From Leptolyngbya sp. PCC 7375 (GTDB taxonomy: Bacteria; Cyanobacteriota; Cyanobacteriia; Phormidesmidales; Phormidesmidaceae): a stretch of 64,000 nt of DNA. The notes under the pieces were generated by a model. It saw only the letters and a list, made by a program, of their open reading frames with translations, ran no database searches and had not been told where the DNA came from. The stretch lies in assembly GCF_000316115.1 (NCBI RefSeq), contig NZ_JH993797.1, forward strand, positions 5,628,486 through 5,692,485, given 5' to 3'. Made by a program: the position numbers and the translations under genes. The stretch's first letter is position 1; each line of letters begins with the position of its first letter. This document shows positions 1-7,280 of this stretch, one piece after another.

Positions 1-291
1 ATCACTTACGGCGTTACCATAGTGACCCAAATCACGAAAAATAATCGCTCGATTAGCATAGGCCCATAAATTTTTAGGATCTAGATCAATCAACCGATCT
101 AAATCAACTAAAGCTGCTCGAGTTTGTCCCAAATGCACATACGTTAAAGCACGATGCTTAAGCGCTTGCGGGTGATTAGGACTAAGGGCAAGCGCCCTCT
201 CAAAATAACCTAGAGCTTCTTGATGAACCTGCCGTCTAGCTAATGCTAAACCTGCATCCACAAGTTGTTCAGGCGTTTGAATAGTAGACAT
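1..291 (-). CDS. TPR-repeat protein, N-terminal part (runs off window)
   Basis: This is the first 97 codons of a tetratricopeptide-repeat protein, read from an ATG at 291 towards the left edge. The translation begins MSTIQTPEQLVDAGLALAR. It shows successive TPR helices with the usual small and aromatic residues (ALGYFERALALSPNHPQAL, then ALVDLDRLIDLDPKNLWAY, then ANRAIIFRDLGHY). TPRs are protein-interaction scaffolds, so no specific function can be given. No strong Shine-Dalgarno precedes the ATG. The gene is open at the window edge, so its length is unknown. The TPR protein at 48590-50023 is a different gene. Confidence 0.75.
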   Translation of the reverse strand, partial: MSTIQTPEQLVDAGLALARRQVHQEALGYFERALALSPNHPQALKHRALTYVHLGQTRAALVDLDRLIDLDPKNLWAYANRAIIFRDLGHYGNAVSD

Positions 292-655
292 CGCCACATC
301 AGTTGTTACCCTGGAACGGCGATGAGCGCGGCGTCTGTTGGAGTTTTGATTAAAAGGCGGGAACATTCGAGGACATGCTCATCATGATCGATTAAACCTA
401 TTCTGGCAAAAACACCTAACTTCTTATATAAAAAAGTAAGAATACCCAGAAGATTTCAGGATAGCTTCAAGAAGATTAAAGTTCTTCCTAAGTAGCTAAA
501 CCCTAAATACAATAGGGCTTTCAAATACGCACAGCAATTTTGACAACAATCACCAATAGTTGTGACAACAGTCACAGTAGTGTATCAGGAAGATTTTTTG
601 AGCGATTAAACTTTTCTTATATTCACAGTCATCAAACTAATGTGAACAGATCAAG
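292..655. other. Intergenic region between the TPR gene and the NTF2-like gene
   Basis: These 364 bases carry the divergent upstream regions of the leftward TPR gene and the rightward NTF2-like gene. The one clear element is the CRP-type palindrome at 561-576. A TATATT at 618-623 could be a -10 box, with no convincing -35 box. I see no small gene or RNA gene. Confidence 0.5.
561..576 (+). promoter_or_regulatory. Candidate CRP/SyCRP1 binding site
   Basis: The sequence is TGTGA-CAACAG-TCACA, an exact match to the TGTGA-N6-TCACA consensus bound by bacterial CRP and by cyanobacterial SyCRP1. Its centre is 87 bp before the ATG of the NTF2-like gene. If the TATATT at 618-623 is the -10 box, the site lies about 61 bp upstream of the transcript start, a classical activator position. 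Whether a cAMP receptor protein binds here is inference. Confidence 0.55.
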
Positions 656-1096
656 ATGAATCAAGCCGTCAACAGCATTCAGTCTATTTATGAAGCCATT
701 AACCATCGAGATGTTTCTCAAGCAGTAGCCTTGATCGATGACCAATGCTGTTACGAAGACCTGAACTTTTCAGCCACGTTTATGGGCAAAGCAGCAGTCC
801 AAGGGTTATTTACTGAGTCATGCCAGGCCGTACCAGCGGATTTACAGTTTGTGATCGATGATATGGCCGGAGACGATTTAGCGGTTGGGGTCACCTGGCA
901 TGTCGAATTGGACGGGATCGCTTTCCCAAATGGGCGCGGTGTCAGCTTCTATCGCTTTTCCCCAAATAGTGGCAAACTCATTTTTGCCCGTGACTGCGTC
1001 GAACCAGCTCTAAAACCTGGCAAAGCTGCGTTTGCTATTATCCGCTTGGTTACGCCTTTAGTGCGCTATTGGTTAGGACGTCAAAACGCTCATTGA
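656..1096 (+). CDS. NTF2-like / SnoaL-like small protein
   Basis: A 146-residue protein with the nuclear-transport-factor-2/SnoaL-like cone fold: an N-terminal helix (SIQSIYEAINHRDVSQAVAL), a strand with paired acidic residues, then alternating strands ending RGVSFYRFSPNSGKLIFARDCVEPAL. Relatives are polyketide cyclases, limonene-epoxide-hydrolase-like enzymes and ligand-binding proteins, so substrate and reaction cannot be assigned. The C-terminal 30 residues are hydrophobic and basic (AFAIIRLVTPLVRYWLGR) and may associate with the membrane. The next gene starts 18 bp downstream on the same strand, suggesting an operon. The CRP-type site at 561-576 is upstream. Confidence 0.8.
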   Translation: MNQAVNSIQSIYEAINHRDVSQAVALIDDQCCYEDLNFSATFMGKAAVQGLFTESCQAVPADLQFVIDDMAGDDLAVGVTWHVELDGIAFPNGRGVSFYRFSPNSGKLIFARDCVEPALKPGKAAFAIIRLVTPLVRYWLGRQNAH

Positions 1097-1114
1097 GCCC
1101 TGACAAATTCGACT

Positions 1115-1870
1115 ATGCCTTCTTCTTCATCTCCCCCTGAATCCACATTACCCACCTCGAAACAAGAATCAGTCAGTCTATGTAGACTATTGTGGGTAGC
1201 CACTATTGTGTATGTGGGTCTACTCCTGCTATCACCCCCCAACTGGTTACCCGGGGAACCTATCTGGGCTATTCATCCAGATACTATCCAAGAAATTACT
1301 AACGAATCGCTTAATTTCTTTTTTATTCTTCCACTTTTAAATCTTGCAGGCGTTAGTTACTTACAAGCGCCGATGGTCAATCCAGCTGCGCAAGGTTTTT
1401 TTAACCTGGCAGAAGCCTGGATCTTTATGTTTCTGCCTCTGATGATGATGGATGAGCGTAGTCAGCGCCTACCCAAATTAATGGTCTGGGGACTGGCAAT
1501 GTTTTTCACCAATGTGTTTTTAATGCCTTATATGGCTCTACGCCTCCAGCAGCCGGTACCTGAGACTAAACTCGAACCAACCAAAGGCATCCTTGCTCGC
1601 TTTTTCGGAGCATTAGGCCTAACAGTGGGTAATCTGGCCATTATCTGGTTTTGCCTTAACCGACCTGAATTAGGTGGCGCATTAAGTCGCTTTAGTCATT
1701 TGGGAGAGCAAATCACCCATAACCGAGTCACTCTGGCCTTTGTCGTAGATATAGCATTGTTTTGGGTATTTCAGAGCTGGCTGATGGGGGCTGTTATGCC
1801 CGTGGGGGAGCGGCTAAGGGGATTACGATTTATTCCATTCTGGGGCTTAGCAATCTGGTTATTGGTGTGA
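1115..1870 (+). CDS. Multi-pass membrane protein, conserved hypothetical
   Basis: A 251-residue protein with a polar Ser/Pro-rich N-terminus (about 22 residues) followed by six or so hydrophobic segments: LLWVATIVYVGLLLLS, the region around LNFFFILPLLNLAGV, AWIFMFLPLMMM, VWGLAMFFTNVFLM, FFGALGLTVGNLAIIWF and the VVDIALFWVFQSWLMG region, ending WGLAIWLLV. I recognise no catalytic motif and do not assign a function. It probably shares a transcript with the NTF2-like gene 18 bp upstream. Hairpins lie just after the stop codon (1880-1942). Confidence 0.75.
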   Translation: MPSSSSPPESTLPTSKQESVSLCRLLWVATIVYVGLLLLSPPNWLPGEPIWAIHPDTIQEITNESLNFFFILPLLNLAGVSYLQAPMVNPAAQGFFNLAEAWIFMFLPLMMMDERSQRLPKLMVWGLAMFFTNVFLMPYMALRLQQPVPETKLEPTKGILARFFGALGLTVGNLAIIWFCLNRPELGGALSRFSHLGEQITHNRVTLAFVVDIALFWVFQSWLMGAVMPVGERLRGLRFIPFWGLAIWLLV

Positions 1871-1879
1871 TTGGGCCCC

Positions 1880-1942
1880 CATGTCCAGACAGGGACATGC
1901 CTCCATGCCTGGATATTCAGTGATTTCGCTCACCACTGAATA
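1880..1942. terminator. Two hairpins after the membrane protein gene
   Basis: A 7-bp stem (CATGTCC at 1880-1886 with GGACATG at 1893-1899) is followed by a 9-bp stem (TATTCAGTG at 1914-1922 with CACTGAATA at 1934-1942, 11-nt loop). They start 10 bp after the stop codon of the upstream gene. No poly-T tract follows, so termination is only a possibility. Confidence 0.35.
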
Positions 1943-2291
1943 ACTATCGATATCACTGGGAAGTATCACCTACGTCACCGGCATAGGCTAGTAATATCAC
2001 AGATTTTGAGCCACGAAATCACATCAAGGATGCCTTATCTGGGAGATTATTAAATCAATCCAATAAACGGATTTAATCCAAAATTGGAGTTCCTGAAAAG
2101 CGACACACAGTAATTACTGGCAATCTGCTGTACGCACTGTGCTCCTTGCATTGGGATCTTGCCTGGGCTAAGCCCTTGACAAATTCTCCTCACACTGTTT
2201 CCTTCACACAGATCAAGAACATTTGCTCTTCTAGTGATACTAGGGGAGCTTTTTTTTAGACAAACACCTATCGTTTGGCGCACTTTATCGT

Positions 2292-2390
2292 TTGGTGCCC
2301 ATAGTTCACAACATCAGTTATTACTGAAAGCTATCAATAGCAACAGCTATGTGCACAGCAAATTATTGAAGGCATTCAGCAGTTTGCTAT
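2292..2390 (+). repeat. Dispersed ~100-bp repeat, copy A
   Basis: This segment is closely similar to 3915-4028. Shared blocks include ACAACATCAGTTATT, TAGCAACAGCTATGT, CACAGCAAA, GCATTCAGC and GTTTGCTATA. The 3' end can fold back (AGCAAA with TTTGCT), but less perfectly than in copy B. The two copies flank the aminotransferase gene in the same orientation. Confidence 0.7.
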
Positions 2391-2491
2391 AGGTCAGGAC
2401 TCAAGCAAATCATAAAGATTTGCAATCTCCACTACAAATCGATCTAAGCTAATCAGAATAGGGTTTTGAAGCGAGGGTCAACAGCGTCCTA

Positions 2492-3664
2492 ATGAGTATC
2501 AAGTTAGCTGCTAGAGTGCAGCAAGTCACACCTTCGATGACCTTGGCAATTTCTGCTAAGGCAAAAGCAATGAAGGCTGAAGGGCTGGATATTTGTAGCT
2601 TCAGCGCTGGTGAACCTGATTTTGATACTCCAGAGCATATACGTGAGGCAGCCAAACGTGCGCTAGACGAGGGAAAGACACGTTATGGTCCCGCAGCTGG
2701 TGAGCCTCGTCTGAGAAGTGCGATCGCAACTAAACTACGCAACGAAAACAAGTTAGCTTACAACGCCGAAAATATCATCGTTACCAACGGCGGCAAACAT
2801 TCTTTGTACGCACTGATGATGATCACCATTGAGGCGGGGGATGAAGTCTTAATCCCAGCACCCTACTGGGTAAGCTATCCAGAAATAGTCAAATTGGCTG
2901 GCGGCACACCTGTGATGATGCCTACCACAGCAGAAAGCGGCTATAAAATCACCCCAAAACAGCTGCAACAGGCCATCACCCCCAAAACCAAATTTCTTAT
3001 TTTCAACTCCCCATCTAACCCAACGGGAATGGTTTATAGCCCTGAAGAGGTTCGAGCCTTAGCCGACGTGGTGGTGGCTAATGATATCTGGGTAGTGGCC
3101 GACGAAATCTACGAAAAGATTCTCTATGATGGGGCTCAACACCTTAGTATTGGCGCGGTTAGCGAGGCTATGTTTAACCGCACCATTGTCAGTAACGGGT
3201 TTGCTAAAGCCTATGCCATGACAGGTTGGCGGCTCGGGTATTTGGCTGGTCCTGCTGAACTGATCAAGGCGGCCAATACGCTGCAAAGCCAAAGCACATC
3301 AAATGTGTGCACGTTTGCTCAGTATGGTGCGATCGCAGCCCTAGAATCCTCCCAGGATTGTGTCGAAACCATGCGTCAGGCTTTTGCAAAACGACGTACC
3401 GCCATTGTTAATTTAGTCAATTCAATTCCTGGGCTCAACTGCGTTATTCCGAATGGTGCATTTTATCTGTTCATCAATATCAGCAAAACCGGTTTGACGT
3501 CCCTAGATTTCTGTAACCGACTGCTGGATGAAAAATATGTTGCAGCTGTTCCAGGGGTTGCTTTTGGTGCCGACAGTGGCATTCGAGTCTCCTATGCCAC
3601 TGACATGACCACCATTGAGCAGGGTATGGAAAGACTCAATGTTTTTGTACAACAACTCACCTAA
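2492..3664 (+). CDS. aspC: PLP-dependent aminotransferase, class I/II (aspartate aminotransferase type)
   Basis: A 390-residue fold-type-I aminotransferase of normal length. It is predicted to move the amino group between aspartate and 2-oxoglutarate, or a related pair such as prephenate/arogenate, in the cytoplasm. Visible motifs are SFSAGEPDFDTP at the N-terminus, FNSPSNPTG with the PLP-contacting Asn176, VVADEIYE with Asp204, and SNGFAKAYAMTGWRLGY with Lys239 as the Schiff-base lysine. SGIRVSYA near the C-terminus carries the probable carboxylate-binding Arg. The ATG at 2492 gives the usual family N-terminus. The gene stands alone between two copies of a dispersed repeat, and a 48-bp perfect palindrome begins 5 bp after its stop. 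Substrate preference within the family is not decided by sequence alone. Confidence 0.9.
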   Translation: MSIKLAARVQQVTPSMTLAISAKAKAMKAEGLDICSFSAGEPDFDTPEHIREAAKRALDEGKTRYGPAAGEPRLRSAIATKLRNENKLAYNAENIIVTNGGKHSLYALMMITIEAGDEVLIPAPYWVSYPEIVKLAGGTPVMMPTTAESGYKITPKQLQQAITPKTKFLIFNSPSNPTGMVYSPEEVRALADVVVANDIWVVADEIYEKILYDGAQHLSIGAVSEAMFNRTIVSNGFAKAYAMTGWRLGYLAGPAELIKAANTLQSQSTSNVCTFAQYGAIAALESSQDCVETMRQAFAKRRTAIVNLVNSIPGLNCVIPNGAFYLFINISKTGLTSLDFCNRLLDEKYVAAVPGVAFGADSGIRVSYATDMTTIEQGMERLNVFVQQLT

Positions 3665-3668
3665 GCGA

Positions 3669-3716
3669 TATAAAGCCCATATCTAGCCCAATATTGGGCT
3701 AGATATGGGCTTTATA
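3669..3716. terminator. 48-bp perfect palindrome after the aminotransferase gene
   Basis: Each arm is 24 bases and there is no unpaired centre. The left arm contains AAAGCCCATATCTAGCCC and the right arm its exact complement. It starts 5 bp after the stop codon, so the transcript would fold into a very stable hairpin. There is no strong T-run on either side, so its role as terminator, RNA-stability element or recombination-prone palindrome is open. Confidence 0.6.
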
Positions 3717-3914
3717 GAGTAGAGAATGAACCTGGCCATATCCTCTGATATTGCTGGCACAACAGCAACTGTAAAACTGATGTTATGCCAATATCAATGG
3801 GCTGAGCCATCAAGAGATGATGGTAGTGTATACCTATAACAACAATTGGAGAACTCGCTAAAATAGCCTTCGTGCATCCAATAGGAGTAAATGTGCTTGG
3901 CAGATAAATATAGC

Positions 3915-4028
3915 TTGGCGCATATAGTCCACAACATCAGTTATTGCTGAAACCTATAACTAGCAACAGCTAAACTAGCAACAGCTATGTACACAGCAAA
4001 CGGCTGAATGCATTCAGCCGTTTGCTAT
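3915..4028 (+). repeat. Dispersed ~100-bp repeat, copy B
   Basis: This copy matches copy A at 2292-2390 but carries an internal tandem duplication (ACTAGCAACAGCT twice, 3959-3986). Its end is a perfect 32-bp palindrome at 3995-4026, with arms starting AGCAAACGGCTGAATG. Copy A has diverged mainly in the left arm of this palindrome. Confidence 0.7.
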
Positions 4029-4394
4029 ACCAAGCAGAAACCCTTTAGCCCTTGAGACAACAAATTGTTGTCAATCTCAAGCTTGCTATGAATGTTCTAC
4101 ATCAATGCCTGGGGCTTTCCCGGAGAATTGTTGTTGTTTTGCGTCAAGGCTTCATACTCGAATCACTAGAATTGTTGAAGTATGGCACGATAGCCTTGAA
4201 TATAGAAGCTTTTTCAAGCCTCTGAATATTGTTTAAGTCATATCGGTCAATCTTGGCAGTTTTGCATATCTAGAAGGATTTATTTTGGAAATTCCGGACA
4301 AGAAAGAGTTTGGTGGTAAATCCATTCTTTAAAGTGTTTTTTGGTTGGGATGACTATTTTTGGATGGCCAGGGAGTGGGGAATTGCGCCAACGC

Positions 4395-5231
4395 CTAATT
4401 TACATCTAGTTTGTCCCGAAGGCCGTCACCAATAAAATTAATGCTCAAAACCGTCAGAAAAATTGCTGCTCCTGGAAAAATTGCCATGTGGGGAGCACTG
4501 TCTAAATAGTCTTGGGCAGTATAGAGCATGCGGCCCCAGGTCGGTACATCGGGAGGAAATCCTAGCCCCAAAAAGCTGAGGGTGGCTTCTGTGAGGACAG
4601 CATTACCCACCGCTAGAGTAGCCGCTACAATGACCGGTCCTAACACGTTGGGCAATAAATGATGCCAGATTAATCGACGGGGTTTAGCGCCAAGGGCTTG
4701 AACAGCCTGCATAAAGGTGCGATCGCGAGTCGCCAGAAACCCGGCCCACACCAGCCGCGCCACCGACATCCAGTTAAACCCACCGATCACCAAAACTACT
4801 AAGGCAAAGATGCCATTCTGGGGTCCCAGGGCAGCCCGTGCAGAATCACCAAACAGATAAATCACCAGCAGGGACAGGGGCAGCTGAGGAAGGGATAGAA
4901 ATAGATCGGTAAAGCGCATCAGGATGGCACCGATCAGGCCACCGTAGAAACCTGCGATCGCACCAATCAATGTGCCAATACTTACCGCCATCGCCATCGC
5001 CGTCAGCCCTACAGTTAACGAAACCCGACCACCTAACATCACACGAGCCAGTTGGTCCTGGCCCAAGGTATTCGTACCGAAAGGATGAGCGAAGCTAGGA
5101 GCCTGGCTAGCCAGAGCAAAATCAACAGCGTTAGCGGGTTGGGTGTAAATCCAAGGTCCCAGAAAAATCACCAAACTAATGGTGGTCAAGGTAACGATAC
5201 CGAATAGTGTCGTGGGCTGTAATTTTCTCAT
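4395..5231 (-). CDS. ABC transporter permease, DppC/OppC type
   Basis: A 278-residue inner-membrane permease of the peptide/nickel (Dpp/Opp) importer family. It has a single N-terminal membrane segment (about 10-30), the family motif GTNTLGQDQLARVMLGG (about 52-68), then five hydrophobic segments. The cytoplasmic coupling loop (QALGAKPRRLIWHHLLPN, about 178-195) would contact the ATPase. Its ATG overlaps the stop of the DppB-type gene by 4 bp (ATGA at 5228-5231), so the two are translationally coupled. No ATPase or solute-binding protein lies next to them, so those subunits must be encoded elsewhere. The substrate is unknown. Confidence 0.88.
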   Translation of the reverse strand: MRKLQPTTLFGIVTLTTISLVIFLGPWIYTQPANAVDFALASQAPSFAHPFGTNTLGQDQLARVMLGGRVSLTVGLTAMAMAVSIGTLIGAIAGFYGGLIGAILMRFTDLFLSLPQLPLSLLVIYLFGDSARAALGPQNGIFALVVLVIGGFNWMSVARLVWAGFLATRDRTFMQAVQALGAKPRRLIWHHLLPNVLGPVIVAATLAVGNAVLTEATLSFLGLGFPPDVPTWGRMLYTAQDYLDSAPHMAIFPGAAIFLTVLSINFIGDGLRDKLDVN

Positions 5232-6187
5232 CCCAACCTCACCCTCGGGTCTAGCCAGCCATACAGCACATCGGCAATGAGATTAAATACCACCACGAGC
5301 ACTGCATAAATAAACGAAACACCCATGACCACAGGGGTATCACTGCGGTTAATCGAATCAATCAGCAATGCGCCCATGCCGGGAATGCGAAAAACCTGTT
5401 CAAGCACCAGGGAGCCAGTAAACAGGCTGGGGATATCCAACGCCAGCAGCGTGACCACAGGGATAGACGCATTGCGCAGAATATGAACCCCAAGAATGCG
5501 AGCACGAGCCAGGCCTTTAGCCCGCGCTGTGCGCACATATCCTTGAGGCAGTTCTTCAGCAATGGCTGTACGAATAAAGCGCATGAGGATGGCTGTCTGA
5601 AAAAGTGCCAACACTACCATGGGCAAAATAGACTGCTTCACCAAGGCAAGAAAACTCGACCAATCGGTGACCACTAAGGTGCTGCTGTAGATAAACGGCA
5701 CCCAGCCCAGATAAATGCTAAAGATCAAAATCAGCAGTAACCCAGTAAAAAAGGTGGGCAATGAAAACCCCACAAACGCCAAACTGGTGATTAACCAGTC
5801 CACAACAGTGCCTTTTTTAATCGCTGACAGCGTACCCAAGGGTAGAGCAAGTAGCACACTGAGAAGATAGCCAGAGCCAATCACCCATAATGTCGCGGGC
5901 AGTCGCTGCAAAATAAGCTCGCTGACTGGACTGCGGCTGCCAAAGGAATAGCCAAAGTTGCCCTGCATCAATGCCCACAGCCATTTGAAATAGCGGACCA
6001 TTACCGGATCATCTAAGCCCAGGGAGCGGCGTAGATTTTCCTGCACTTCGGGGGTAATGGACGGATTCGTCGCTAGCTCGCCGAGGGGATTAGTGGGGGC
6101 GATCGCAAGCAACACAAAAATCACCACACTGATCGCCAGCAAGGTTGGAATCACCATCAATAAACGGCGGTAAACGTATCTCAGCAT
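5228..6187 (-). CDS. ABC transporter permease, DppB/OppB type
   Basis: A 319-residue permease that should form a heterodimer with the downstream DppC-type protein. It has the N-terminal membrane anchor typical of the family (YRRLLMVIPTLLAISVVIFVLL), a periplasmic stretch (NPSITPEVQENLRRSLGLDDP) with the conserved RxxLGLDxP pattern, and the motif GNFGYSFGSRSPVSELI. Five further membrane segments follow, with the coupling loop YVRTARAKGLARARILGVH. Length is normal. It is the first gene of a two-gene operon on the minus strand. Peptides, nickel or other small ligands are all possible cargo. Confidence 0.88.
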   Translation of the reverse strand: MLRYVYRRLLMVIPTLLAISVVIFVLLAIAPTNPLGELATNPSITPEVQENLRRSLGLDDPVMVRYFKWLWALMQGNFGYSFGSRSPVSELILQRLPATLWVIGSGYLLSVLLALPLGTLSAIKKGTVVDWLITSLAFVGFSLPTFFTGLLLILIFSIYLGWVPFIYSSTLVVTDWSSFLALVKQSILPMVVLALFQTAILMRFIRTAIAEELPQGYVRTARAKGLARARILGVHILRNASIPVVTLLALDIPSLFTGSLVLEQVFRIPGMGALLIDSINRSDTPVVMGVSFIYAVLVVVFNLIADVLYGWLDPRVRLG

Positions 6188-6270
6188 TCTTTAGAGAGCA
6201 TTGTTGAGCATTCAGACCACAACTCACAGATTCTCATACAGAAATACTAAATTTTTGACACCAACGAAAC

Positions 6271-7137
6271 CTAACGGAATAAAAGCACCGGCACCTGAAC
6301 ACTTCTCAACAGTTGAACCGTGGTGCTACCAATGACAAGATGGCGAATGCGGTTGTGGCCATAGGCACCCATTAGCAACAGGCTAATTTTATTTTGTTCA
6401 ATATAGCTACCAATTACTTTTTCAGGATCGCCACTGAGGAGTTGGGTCGTTGCCGTCAGCCCAGCCTGTTGCAACGTCTGTTGGGCATCCGCTAGCTCTT
6501 GTGATTTAGCAGCATCAGAGTCCGCCTTAGCCACCGTCAGCAGATGAATCTCAATATCCTTAAACCCTGCTGTACTATCCACCAGGAAATTCAACACACG
6601 CTTACCCGTAGGGCTCCCGTCGTAGGCCAGCAGCAGTCGCTCAATCGGAGCAAAGGTTTGGGGTGTGACCAGGCAGGGCTTAGTGCTGCTGCGCACAATG
6701 CGATCAAGATTGGCCCCCAAGTGCCCTGACGCAAACTCCGCCGCCTCACCCCGCTTGCCCAGCACCACCATGTCAGCCTTGGCCTCAAAGTCATGGAAGC
6801 AGTCCACCAAAAATCCAGTTGGATTGATCAGCTCCACATCTCTAAGACCTTCAGTCTTCAGCACCTCATCGGCGTTTTGCAGAATTAGCCGCGCTCGCTG
6901 GTTATTAAGTTTGGCCCTTTCATGCTCCAGGTTAACCAAATCGTTTAGCAGTTGATCCGATGCCCCCAGACCGATACTGCCGGTAAAATTGCCCGTAGAA
7001 ACGACCTTTTGACTACGAATATCGGTGACAAAGAGCACCTTCGTCTGAGCCTGAAATTTGCGAGCAAACCAGGCACCATATCGATAAATGCCGTCCGCAA
7101 AAGCAGACCCATCGGAGCACAGAAGAATCGTTTTCAT
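6271..7137 (-). CDS. Tandem universal stress protein (two Usp domains)
   Basis: A 288-residue cytoplasmic protein with two UspA domains in tandem. The second ends in the ATP-binding signature GAYGHNRIRHLVIGST (G-2x-G-9x-G-S/T). The first has a less regular version (GKRGEAAEFASGHLGAN) and may not bind nucleotide the same way. I set the start at the ATG beginning MKTILLCSDGS, because Usp domains begin with this strand. An extra 29 upstream codons are open but are not Usp-like. The SulP permease lies upstream on the same strand, 143 bp away, and the two may work together, as SulP/Usp pairs often do. A hairpin repeat sits between them. Confidence 0.88.
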   Translation of the reverse strand: MKTILLCSDGSAFADGIYRYGAWFARKFQAQTKVLFVTDIRSQKVVSTGNFTGSIGLGASDQLLNDLVNLEHERAKLNNQRARLILQNADEVLKTEGLRDVELINPTGFLVDCFHDFEAKADMVVLGKRGEAAEFASGHLGANLDRIVRSSTKPCLVTPQTFAPIERLLLAYDGSPTGKRVLNFLVDSTAGFKDIEIHLLTVAKADSDAAKSQELADAQQTLQQAGLTATTQLLSGDPEKVIGSYIEQNKISLLLMGAYGHNRIRHLVIGSTTVQLLRSVQVPVLLFR

Positions 7138-7227
7138 GCGTTGTGTTTTCTTGAAAGGATGAAGTCTGAGAAAGCGCAGCGATGCTAGTAGTTTATCAGG
7201 ATGCAATTTTATGGTGGAGGGCAATCT

Positions 7228-7256
7228 TGCAGGGACGTTCTCTGGAACGCCCTACA
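7228..7256. repeat. Short hairpin repeat (GGGACGTTC/GAACGCCC type), copy 1
   Basis: An imperfect inverted repeat TGCAGGGACGTTC...GGAACGCCCTACA lies between the SulP and Usp genes. It is the same family as the near-perfect palindrome at 23549-23584. As an RNA hairpin it could attenuate transcription from SulP into Usp. Confidence 0.55.
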
Positions 7257-7280
7257 GGATTTTTTTGGATTCTATAAAAT

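Larger units (their letters stand above)
1871..2491. other. Long intergenic region with hairpins and a dispersed repeat
   Basis: This 621-bp region holds two hairpins near its left end (CATGTCC/GGACATG at 1880-1899 and TATTCAGTG/CACTGAATA at 1914-1942). Neither has a T-run, so they are weak terminator candidates for the membrane protein gene. It also holds copy A of a ~100-bp repeat (2292-2390), preceded by two adjacent copies of TATCGTTTGGYGC. A 77-codon reading frame on the minus strand at 2050-2283 has no recognisable features, and I do not call it a gene. Confidence 0.5.
3665..4394. other. Long intergenic region with palindromes and repeat copy B
   Basis: These 730 bases lie between two convergent genes. 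They hold the 48-bp palindrome (3669-3716), repeat copy B (3915-4028) with its 32-bp perfect palindrome (3995-4026), and a bulged hairpin CTTGAGA...TCTCAAG at 4051-4081 with inner GACAAC/GTTGTC. A 43-codon frame starting at 4107 has no recognisable features and is not called. Confidence 0.5.

Noticed and set aside
2050..2283. 77-codon open frame on the minus strand
   Set aside because: No homology pattern, no ribosome-binding site, and it lies in repeat-bearing intergenic DNA.
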